64,000 nucleotides of DNA from Nocardia mikamii NBRC 108933 (GTDB lineage: Bacteria > Actinomycetota > Actinomycetes > Mycobacteriales > Mycobacteriaceae), in assembly GCF_001613505.1 (NCBI RefSeq), contig NZ_BDCM01000015.1, positions 1-64,000 on the forward strand. The letters run 5' to 3'. The position numbers were made by a program, and so were the translations under genes. Positions 9,053 to 15,895 of the stretch are shown piece by piece; position 1 is the stretch's first letter; each line of letters starts with the position of its first letter. Below the pieces are notes generated by a model. It was not told the origin of the DNA. It saw only the letters and a list, made by a program, of their open reading frames with translations, and did not search any database.

Positions 9053-10726
9053 CTATTGTTTCGCGAGGTATCGGTGGACCAGCATGACCGCCATCGCGCC
9101 CTCACCGACCGCGGACGCGACCCGCTTCGCCGATTCGGAGCGCACATCGCCGGCGACGAAGACGCCCGGGATGCTGGTTTCGAGATGATGGGGTGGGCGG
9201 GGCAGTTCCCAGCCCGCCGGCCGGGACCCGTCGACCATCAAGTCCGGTCCGGCCAGGACGTAGCCGAATTCGTCGCGGACGACGAGCCCGTCCAGCCACT
9301 CCGTTTCGGGCGCCGCGCCGATGAACAGGAACAACCGTTCGGCGTCGACCTTGTCCTCGGCGCCGGTCGCGTTGTTACGCAACACGATTCGCTCCAGATG
9401 ATCGCTGCCGTCGGCGGCCACCACCTCGGTGTTGGTGTGCACCTTGATATTCGGGACGGCCTCGATCTGCTGGATCAGGTAGTGCGACATCGACTGCTCC
9501 AGCGAACTGCCGCGCACCAGGATGTGCACCGTGCAGGCGTGCCGGGACAGGAATACCGCCGCCTGCCCGGCCGAATTCGCCCCGCCGACGATGTAGACCT
9601 CGCGTTCGGCGCAGTCGGCCGCCTCGGTCATCGCCGAGCCGTAGTAGACGCCGCGGCCGGTGAAGTCGTCCACTCCGGGGGCGGGGTGGTGGCGGTAGTT
9701 GACGCCGGTGGCGATCAGCACGGAGTGTGCGCTGACGCAGGAGCCGTCGGAGAAGAGCACGCGCCGCGCGGAACCACACGCCTCGAGACCGACCACTTCC
9801 CGGGCGGTGATCAGTTCGGCGCCGAATTTCACCGCCTGACGGCGCGCGCGATCGGCCAGCTGGGCGCCCGACAGCCCGTCGGGAAAGCCCAGATAGTTCT
9901 CGATCCGGGAACTCTGCCCGGCCTGCCCACCCGTCGCGGTCCGCTCCACCAGAACCGTGCGCAAGCCCTCGGAAGCGCCGTACACGGCCGCACCGAGCCC
10001 GGCGGGGCCGCCGCCGACCACGATCAGGTCGTAGAACTCGCCACTCGGATCGGTGCTCAGGCCCACACAGCCGGCGAGTTCACTGTCCGACGGGGACAGC
10101 AGCACGTTGCCGCTCGGATCGATCACCACCGGGCACTGCTCGGCGTCGGCCCCGGCGGCCTCGAGCAGGCGTTGGCCCTCCGGATCGTCTGCCAGATACC
10201 ACCGATACGGCAGCTGATTGCGGGCCAGGAATTCGCGCACCTCGGAACTGCGAGCCGACCAGCGGTGCCCGATCACCTTCGTCTCGTGCACCGGACGGCG
10301 GTCGTCGCCGCGCCACGATTCCAGCAGCGCGTCGACCACCGGATACAACTTCTCCTCCGGCGGATCCCAGGGTTTGAGCAGATAGTGGTCGAGGTCGACC
10401 ACATTGATGGCGTCGATGGCGGCGTTGGTGTCGGCATACGCGGTCAGCAGCACCCGGCGCGCGTAGGGGTGCAGGTCGATCGCGTGCTCCAGGAATTGGA
10501 TGCCGTCCATTCCGGGCATTCGATAATCGGCGATCAATACCGCGACCGGCTGGCCGCGCAATTTCAGTTCGCGCAGGACGTCCAGTGCCGAGGCACCGGA
10601 TTCCGCGCGCATGATGCGATAGTCGGCTCCGTACCGCCGCCGCAGGTCGCGCACCACGGCCCGGGAGACGCCGGGGTCGTCGTCAACACTGAGAATTACC
10701 GGTTTGACGGCAGCTGGTGAGGTCAC
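9053..10726 (-). CDS. response regulator fused to thioredoxin-reductase-like flavoprotein
   Basis: A 557-residue fusion. Residues 9-130 are a receiver domain (acidic cluster D15-D17, phosphoacceptor D67 in ADYRMPG, T95, K118). Residues ~150-225 are a glutaredoxin/thioredoxin-like fold ending in a CPVVI cis-Pro motif, with WSARS where WCxxC is expected, so both redox cysteines are replaced by Ser. Residues ~232-557 are a TrxB-like FAD/NAD(P) module (GGGPAGLGAA at 238-247, VGGANSAGQAA, VFVAGDVRS). Its CATC site is replaced by a Cys-free GSAMTEA. It therefore cannot do dithiol chemistry like TrxB; its flavin more likely reduces another acceptor or senses redox state. It is the first gene of a pair with the histidine kinase. 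Confidence 0.93.
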   Translation of the reverse strand: MTSPAAVKPVILSVDDDPGVSRAVVRDLRRRYGADYRIMRAESGASALDVLRELKLRGQPVAVLIADYRMPGMDGIQFLEHAIDLHPYARRVLLTAYADTNAAIDAINVVDLDHYLLKPWDPPEEKLYPVVDALLESWRGDDRRPVHETKVIGHRWSARSSEVREFLARNQLPYRWYLADDPEGQRLLEAAGADAEQCPVVIDPSGNVLLSPSDSELAGCVGLSTDPSGEFYDLIVVGGGPAGLGAAVYGASEGLRTVLVERTATGGQAGQSSRIENYLGFPDGLSGAQLADRARRQAVKFGAELITAREVVGLEACGSARRVLFSDGSCVSAHSVLIATGVNYRHHPAPGVDDFTGRGVYYGSAMTEAADCAEREVYIVGGANSAGQAAVFLSRHACTVHILVRGSSLEQSMSHYLIQQIEAVPNIKVHTNTEVVAADGSDHLERIVLRNNATGAEDKVDAERLFLFIGAAPETEWLDGLVVRDEFGYVLAGPDLMVDGSRPAGWELPRPPHHLETSIPGVFVAGDVRSESAKRVASAVGEGAMAVMLVHRYLAKQ

Positions 10727-10790
10727 ATCGAAAAGTATGAGCGCCCGGCGGGCGCGTTGCCCAGACTGTTCGCTACGGGCACCACATCGA

Positions 10791-10988
10791 TCACACCAGG
10801 CGGTGTTCGACGAGGTCGAGTTCGCTCGGCGTCAGCAGGCGTTCGAGCCTTTCCTCCCGCTCGGCGAGGTTGCGGCGCGATCGCCGGCCGGGGGTGCGGA
10901 AGGCCGCGGCCAGCGGCCCGGATTCCGAATCGGGAAGTAACGGAACCGATTCCGCCTGCCGGCGATGGAGGATGGTTCGAATATTCAC
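10791..10988 (-). CDS. possible small hypothetical protein
   Basis: A 65-residue frame with a GTG start and a GAGGTG about eight bases upstream. The product is basic with a helical C-terminus (LERLLTPSELDLVEHRLV), no signal peptide and no membrane segment. It lies on the same strand, directly upstream of the response-regulator fusion gene. Composition is plausible, but I recognise no family and the support is weak. Confidence 0.4.
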   Translation of the reverse strand: MNIRTILHRRQAESVPLLPDSESGPLAAAFRTPGRRSRRNLAEREERLERLLTPSELDLVEHRLV

Positions 10989-11100
10989 GGCCGATCACCT
11001 CACAGGGACGTAGAAGCGTGCGCTCCGGTCTGTTGCGTCGTTGCCTGCCGTAGTTGTCTATCCGCCATTGTGCGTCGCTCATTACGGCCGGCGAAACGGA

Positions 11101-11116
11101 TCACATCAGAATGTGA
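11101..11116. promoter_or_regulatory. palindrome upstream of the SRPBCC gene
   Basis: TCACAT-CAGA-ATGTGA, a perfect 6-bp dyad, 120 bases before the SRPBCC start, in an otherwise featureless stretch. Candidate operator; its binding protein is unknown. Confidence 0.4.
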
Positions 11117-11235
11117 CCTAGTTGATCTTCTACCGAAAAGTGGCCTCCCTCACAGGGTCGCGGGTGCGGCTGCCACGTTTAGGATTACCGTTACCGACCG
11201 TCATAACCATGCCCGTCACGATCCCGGAGGCAGCG

Positions 11236-11685
11236 TTGCCGAACACCCTGGAAGCCACCATCGACATCTCCGCCACGCCGGACAAGGTGTGGGCGGTCGT
11301 CTCCGATCTCGGACGGATGCCGGAATTCAGCCCCACCACGCTGAAGATGATTCCGCTGGGCACGCCCCGCGCCGGCACGTGGACGGTGAACCTCAACAAG
11401 GTCGGCCGCAAGTACTACCCGACCTCCTCGCGCATCGTGCGCTACGAGCCCAATCAGGCCTTCGCATTCCGGATGAACGAGAACGCCACCGTGTGGAGCT
11501 ACACCCTCGAACCCACCGCGGCGGGCACCCGGGTGACCGAGCGCCGCGATGTTCCGAACGGGGTGCGCAAGCCGGTGCGGCTGATGATCGACGCACTTCT
11601 CGGCGGCGAGCAGCAGTTCGAGGCCGATCTGGTCGCGGGGATGAACGAAACCCTCGGCAAGATCAAGGTCGCGGCCGAGCGCTGA
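11236..11685 (+). CDS. SRPBCC (START-like) family protein
   Basis: A 149-residue soluble protein of the polyketide-cyclase/START-like superfamily, which binds hydrophobic ligands in a helix-grip cavity. Hallmarks are the opening ATIDISATPDKVWAVVSDLGRMPEF and the late strand W-S-Y-T-L-E-P with the C-terminal helix. I chose the TTG at 11236 because GGAGG sits five bases before it and translation then begins just ahead of the domain; an ATG at 11209 adds nine residues but has no ribosome site. Ligand unknown. It stands before the SIMPL lipoprotein gene on the same strand. Confidence 0.82.
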   Translation: MPNTLEATIDISATPDKVWAVVSDLGRMPEFSPTTLKMIPLGTPRAGTWTVNLNKVGRKYYPTSSRIVRYEPNQAFAFRMNENATVWSYTLEPTAAGTRVTERRDVPNGVRKPVRLMIDALLGGEQQFEADLVAGMNETLGKIKVAAER

Positions 11686-11735
11686 TTCGGCGCGCCCGCG
11701 GGCGGGGGCGGGGTCGGCCGCGTAGTTTGCCCGGT

Positions 11736-12425
11736 ATGCGACGGGTTGCGAGCGTAATGGCGGTGCTCGCGGGGACCACCGTGCTGCTGAGTGGTTGTGG
11801 CAGTTCGGATTCGGGGACCTCGCGCGAGGTGACGGTGGTAGGCACCGGGCAGGTGCGCGGAGCGCCGGACACCCTGAACGCGGACGTGGGTGTCGAAGTG
11901 ACCGCGCCCGACGTGTCCACCGCCATCGCGAACGCGAACGGCAAGGCCAAGGCGATCACCGACGCGATGGTGAACGCGGGCGCCACGCGCGAGGACATCC
12001 GCACGACCGATGTGTCGGTGCAGCCCCAGTACGGCCCCGACCGCACCGTCACCGGCTACACCGCGACCAACACCGTGCACGTCGTGGTACGCGATCTGCC
12101 CAAGGCCTCGGCCGTCCTGTCGTCGGCGGTGCAGGCCGGCGGTAACGACACCCGCATCCGCGGCGTCTCGTTCGCGCTCGACGACAATTCGAAACTGCTC
12201 GCCGACGCGCGAGCCGGCGCCTTCGCCGACGCCAAGGCGCGCGCGAATCAGTACGCCGTGCTGTCCGGACTGAAGTTGAAGGACGTCAAGACCATCAACG
12301 AGACCAGCAGCGGCGAATCGACGCCACCGCAGGCCAAGGCCCAATTCGCCGCACCCGACGTACCTTTGGAGCCCGGTCAGCAGACGGTCACCTTCACGGT
12401 GACGGTCACGTGGACCATGGGCTGA
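11736..12425 (+). CDS. SIMPL-domain (DUF541) lipoprotein
   Basis: A 229-residue predicted lipoprotein. The leader ends in the lipobox LLSGCG, and the SIMPL domain covers ~32-228: VVGTGQVRGAPDTLNADVGVE at the start, the NANGKAKAITDAM helix, and FTVTVTWTMG as the last strand. Family members are exported and their roles are poorly defined (stress resistance, outer-membrane or signalling functions elsewhere). The ATG at 11736 places the signal peptide correctly; the long open frame upstream is not coding. It converges with fabH across a shared stem-loop. Confidence 0.88.
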   Translation: MRRVASVMAVLAGTTVLLSGCGSSDSGTSREVTVVGTGQVRGAPDTLNADVGVEVTAPDVSTAIANANGKAKAITDAMVNAGATREDIRTTDVSVQPQYGPDRTVTGYTATNTVHVVVRDLPKASAVLSSAVQAGGNDTRIRGVSFALDDNSKLLADARAGAFADAKARANQYAVLSGLKLKDVKTINETSSGESTPPQAKAQFAAPDVPLEPGQQTVTFTVTVTWTMG

Positions 12426-12439
12426 CACCTCCGCGCAGC

Positions 12440-12467
12440 GCCGGGCCGGTGCGGGATCCGGCCCGGC
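12440..12467. terminator. bidirectional stem-loop between SIMPL gene and fabH
   Basis: A perfect 10-bp inverted repeat GCCGGGCCGG / CCGGCCCGGC with an 8-base loop, lying in the 54-bp gap between two convergent genes and able to end both transcripts. Confidence 0.8.
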
Positions 12468-12479
12468 CGCGTCGACCGG

Positions 12480-13508
12480 CTACTGCCAGTTCGGCAGCTT
12501 CGCCACCTGCGCGGCGTAGGACAGCCCCGCGCCGAAGGCGACCAGCAGCGCCGCCGCACCGGGTTTGCTCTCGCCCGAGCGCAGCATCGCCTCCATGGCC
12601 AGCGGAACCGAGGCGGCCGAGGTGTTGCCGGTCTCCTCGATGTCGTTGGCCAGTGCGCAATTGGCCGACAACTTCAGCTCACGCGCCATGATCTCGATGA
12701 TGCGGCCGTTGGCCTGATGCGGAACCATCGCGTCGATATCGCCGGGGGTCAGGCCCGCGCGCTCGATCGCGTCCAGGCAGACCTTCTTCAGCGAATGAGC
12801 GGCCCAGCGGAAGACCGCGGTGCCCTCCATCGCCAGATATGGCCGGACCGCGTCGGTGCCCTTCTCGTCGATCTCCCGGAAGAATTCCATCCAGTCCTTG
12901 TCCTGGCGGATGGCGTGATGCTGTTCGCCGTCGGAACCCCAGACGGTCGGGCCGATGCCCGGCTCGTCGGACGGGCCGACGATCACCGCGCCGGCGCCGT
13001 CGGCGAACAGGAAGGCGGTGCCGCGGTCGGCCGGGTTGAACGTGTCCGTGAGCCGCTCGACACCGATCACCAGCACATGGCCCGCGGTACCACCCTTGAC
13101 CAGATCCGAGGCCAGACCCAGCGCATGACAGAAGCCCGCGCACCCGGCGGAGATGTCGAATGCGGCCGGATTGTTCATCCCGAGCTCGGTGGCGATCTGC
13201 GGAGCGGCCGCCGGGGTGAGCAGCAGCCAGGTCGAGGTCGCGACGATGACGCAGTCGACCTGCTCGGCGGTGATTCCCGCGGCCGCGATGGCATCGCGCG
13301 CCGCGGCGGCGCTCATGGCGATGATGGTCTCGGATTCGGAGGCGAACCGCCGGGTCCGGATGCCCGAGCGGGTGCGAATCCATTCGTCGCTGGAATCGAT
13401 CGGTCCGGCGACTTCCTCGTTGGTCACGACCCGGGCGGGGCGGTACACACCGAGCCCGAGCATCGCCGTGTGCTCCACCCCGGTGACTTGGGCGAGTCGA
13501 GCAGCCAT
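12480..13508 (-). CDS. fabH: 3-oxoacyl-ACP synthase III (KASIII)
   Basis: A 342-residue condensing enzyme that starts type II fatty acid chains by joining an acyl-CoA primer to malonyl-ACP; in mycolic-acid bacteria it links FAS-I products to FAS-II. The catalytic triad is visible: Cys in SAGCAGF (~122), His in MVPHQANGR (~262) and Asn in ETGNTSAAS (~293). Length and the C-terminal GFGAGL-type motif (here AFGAGLSYAA) are normal. ATG 13508 has AGGAG seven bases upstream; the frame extends further but without a site. It is not next to fabD/acpP/kas genes. The leader carries a 7-bp dyad. Confidence 0.92.
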   Translation of the reverse strand: MAARLAQVTGVEHTAMLGLGVYRPARVVTNEEVAGPIDSSDEWIRTRSGIRTRRFASESETIIAMSAAAARDAIAAAGITAEQVDCVIVATSTWLLLTPAAAPQIATELGMNNPAAFDISAGCAGFCHALGLASDLVKGGTAGHVLVIGVERLTDTFNPADRGTAFLFADGAGAVIVGPSDEPGIGPTVWGSDGEQHHAIRQDKDWMEFFREIDEKGTDAVRPYLAMEGTAVFRWAAHSLKKVCLDAIERAGLTPGDIDAMVPHQANGRIIEIMARELKLSANCALANDIEETGNTSAASVPLAMEAMLRSGESKPGAAALLVAFGAGLSYAAQVAKLPNWQ

Positions 13509-13827
13509 CGCGCATCTCCTATGTACCTGCCGGCGGGCCGGAGAACCGGAAGACGGTTCCGGTCCGGGCGCCACCCGCGTATCGAACATTCCTTCATCGG
13601 GCCCCGGGGGCCGACGCGCTCGTGATTCGTGAACCGACGGTGTCACCGACGAGTCCATGCTTTACGAACGCGTAGACATGAGGCCCCCTCATATTAGTAG
13701 GAATGTTAATCCCCAGGGTGGGTATTGTCACAATCGATTCGTGTAGAACCGGCTCGCAGACTGGTTCCGATACCGAACCGTGGCGAGGCGGAGAAGCAAT
13801 TTCCGACGAGTTTCCCTGGAGGACATG
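13509..13827. other. divergent intergenic region, fabH and glsB-like gene
   Basis: About 320 bases without a gene, holding the promoters of two divergent genes. The one clear element is the dyad at 13545-13563. An AT-richer patch at ~13690-13740 is the likely core of the promoters, but I cannot assign -10/-35 boxes with confidence. Confidence 0.5.
13545..13563. promoter_or_regulatory. dyad in the fabH leader
   Basis: ACCGGAA-N5-TTCCGGT, perfect 7-bp arms, about 37 bases upstream of the fabH ATG. It could be an operator or an RNA hairpin just before the ribosome site. Confidence 0.45.
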
Positions 13828-14100
13828 ATGCTCGGTCTCGGAATCATCGGCTGGATCATCATCGGCGGCCTGGCCGGCTGGATCGCCAGCAAGATCATGG
13901 GCACCGACGCACAGCAGGGCATCCTGCTCAATATCGTCGTGGGCGTGGTCGGCGGCCTGATCGGCGGCTTCATCCTGCGACTGTTCGGCGTCGACGTGCA
14001 CAGCGGCGGATTCCTGTTCAGTTTCCTCACCTGCCTGGCCGGAGCGGTGATCCTGCTGTGGCTGGTGCGACTGGCCACGGGCCGCAAAGCCGCTCACTGA
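13828..14100 (+). CDS. GlsB/YeaQ/YmgE-family stress-response membrane protein
   Basis: A 90-residue inner-membrane protein with three hydrophobic segments (~2-20, ~30-50, ~60-80) rich in Gly. The family signature is visible in GLAGWIASKIMG and NIVVGVVGGLIGGFI. Relatives are induced by general stress; their mechanism is unknown. Two ATG codons are adjacent; the second (13828) has GGAGG five bases before it, better than the two-base gap of the first. Confidence 0.88.
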   Translation: MLGLGIIGWIIIGGLAGWIASKIMGTDAQQGILLNIVVGVVGGLIGGFILRLFGVDVHSGGFLFSFLTCLAGAVILLWLVRLATGRKAAH

Positions 14101-14225
14101 GCCGCCCGCGGCGGCGGGTGCGCCCGATCGGGGCCACGCCACGGTGATGCGGTGTCCCGTAAGGTGTGAGCGCGGTCCCGGAAGCTCTGCGGACCGAATG
14201 TCATCCGCGCACGAAAGAGGAGTCC

Positions 14226-14945
14226 GTGGCCCGCCGCCCCACCCCGCCCGGTACGCCCGAACGTACCGGGCTCGGTCATGTCGCCGACCTGGTCAAAGCA
14301 GCGATTCCGCCGCTGCATCCCGCCGGCCTGCCCTTCGTGGCCGCGCCGCTGGCGGTGGCGGTCCTCGGCGGGCGGCGCCGGCGCTGGCTGCGCCGCGCCG
14401 GACTCACCGCGGCCGCGGCCTCGGCGGCCTTCTTCCGGCATCCGCACCGGGTGCCGCCGAATCGGGCGAATATCGTCGTCGCCCCGGCCGACGGTGAGAT
14501 CGCGCTCGTCGACACCGCGGTGCCGCCGGCCGAACTGAACCTCGGCGACACCCCGCTGCCCCGGGTGAGCATCTTCCTGTCGGTGCTCGACGTGCACGTG
14601 CAGCGCACCCCGGTGTCGGGCACCGTGCGCACCATCGCCTACCAGCGCGGCCAGTTCCGCTCGGCGGATCTGCCGGAGGCCAGTTCGGTGAACGAGCGCA
14701 ACAGCATGGTGCTCGAGACCGCCTCCGGCCAGCTCGTGACGGTGGTGCAGATCGCCGGACTGCTGGCGCGCCGCATCGTCTGCGACGCGAAGGTCGGCGA
14801 CGCGTTGAGCATCGGCGAAACCTACGGTCTGATCCGGTTCGGCTCGCGGGTCGACACCTACTTCCCGGCCGGCACCCGGCTGCTGGTCGAGCCCGGGCAG
14901 CGCACGATCGGCGCGGAAACGGTGCTGGCCGAACTGCTGCCATGA
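14226..14945 (+). CDS. psd: phosphatidylserine decarboxylase
   Basis: A 239-residue proenzyme of the short archaeal/actinobacterial Psd type that converts phosphatidylserine to phosphatidylethanolamine at the membrane. A hydrophobic segment (~25-60) precedes the catalytic core: VAPADGEI, FLSVLDVHVQRTPVSG, and near the C-terminus RFGSRVD, whose Gly-Ser bond is the self-cleavage site giving the pyruvoyl group. The GTG at 14226 follows AGAGGAG by four bases. Its stop overlaps the ATG of pssA, so substrate maker and user are translationally coupled. Confidence 0.93.
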   Translation: MARRPTPPGTPERTGLGHVADLVKAAIPPLHPAGLPFVAAPLAVAVLGGRRRRWLRRAGLTAAAASAAFFRHPHRVPPNRANIVVAPADGEIALVDTAVPPAELNLGDTPLPRVSIFLSVLDVHVQRTPVSGTVRTIAYQRGQFRSADLPEASSVNERNSMVLETASGQLVTVVQIAGLLARRIVCDAKVGDALSIGETYGLIRFGSRVDTYFPAGTRLLVEPGQRTIGAETVLAELLP

Positions 14946-15850
14946 TCGAGAACACCGTGACCGAACCGGGTCGCCGCCGCCGCACGATCCGCCTGCTGCC
15001 GAGCATCGTGACGATCCTGGCGCTGTGTGCCGGACTGTCGGCGGTGAAATTCGCACTCGACGGCTCACTCGACATCGCCCTGGCGATGATCGGCGCGGCC
15101 GCCGTCCTCGACACCCTCGACGGCCGGCTGGCCCGGATGCTGTCGGCCACCACCAAGATCGGCGCCGAACTGGATTCGCTGGCCGACGCCATCTCCTTCG
15201 GCGTCGCCCCCGCCCTGGTGCTGTATGTGACCTTCCTGCGCCAGGACAGCGCGGGCTGGATCATCGCGCTGATCTACGCGGTGAGCATCGTGCTGCGCCT
15301 GGCCCGGTTCAACACGATCATGGACGACGACACCCGGCCCGACTGGGAGCGCGAATACTTCACCGGCGTGCCCGCGCCGGCGGCGGCGTTGATCGCGCTG
15401 CTGCCGATCGCGCTGCACAGCCAATTCGGCGAGGGATGGTGGAACAACTTCCCGGTGGTGGCGGCGTGGACCGTCTTCGCGGCGCTGCTCGCCGTCAGCA
15501 CGATCCCGACGCTGGCGATGAAGTCGGTGTCGGTGGCGCCGCAGGCGGCGGCACTGCTGCTGGTGCTGGTCGCGCTGGCCGCGGCCGCCCTGGTCACCTA
15601 TCCGCTGATCCTGCTGATGGTGCTGATCGGGCTGTACCTGCTGCACATTCCGTTCGCGTGGCGCTCGCAGCGCTGGGTGGCGGCACGGCCGGAAACGTGG
15701 CACCACAAACCGGCCGAACGCCGCGCGCAGCGGCGTGCCGCCCGGCGGATGCCGCCGATCGGCGAAGGCGCCCGGTTGCGGCTGCGCCGGCCGCCGGGCA
15801 TTCGCGAATCGTCGGCGCGGTTGCGGCTGCGCCGGCCGGGCGGCCGCTGA
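14942..15850 (+). CDS. pssA: CDP-diacylglycerol-serine O-phosphatidyltransferase
   Basis: A 302-residue integral membrane enzyme making phosphatidylserine from CDP-diacylglycerol and serine. The CDP-alcohol phosphotransferase motif is intact: DTLDGRLARMLSAT, then GAELDSLAD, with all four aspartates. About seven membrane helices follow. The C-terminal ~60 residues are Arg-rich, cytosolic, and carry the element ARLRLRRP twice. It overlaps psd by four bases, and is followed after 45 bases by the AAA ATPase gene, as in mycobacteria. Confidence 0.95.
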   Translation: MIENTVTEPGRRRRTIRLLPSIVTILALCAGLSAVKFALDGSLDIALAMIGAAAVLDTLDGRLARMLSATTKIGAELDSLADAISFGVAPALVLYVTFLRQDSAGWIIALIYAVSIVLRLARFNTIMDDDTRPDWEREYFTGVPAPAAALIALLPIALHSQFGEGWWNNFPVVAAWTVFAALLAVSTIPTLAMKSVSVAPQAAALLLVLVALAAAALVTYPLILLMVLIGLYLLHIPFAWRSQRWVAARPETWHHKPAERRAQRRAARRMPPIGEGARLRLRRPPGIRESSARLRLRRPGGR

Positions 15851-15895
15851 TCCGGCGAGCTCGATCGCCACGGCCGCGGCCGCGCCGCGGGCACA

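Noticed and set aside
8882..10720. 612-codon plus-strand frame opposite the redox two-component pair
   Set aside because: It is the shadow of the kinase start and the fusion regulator; the repeated SLTV segment is only the 27-bp repeat read backwards.
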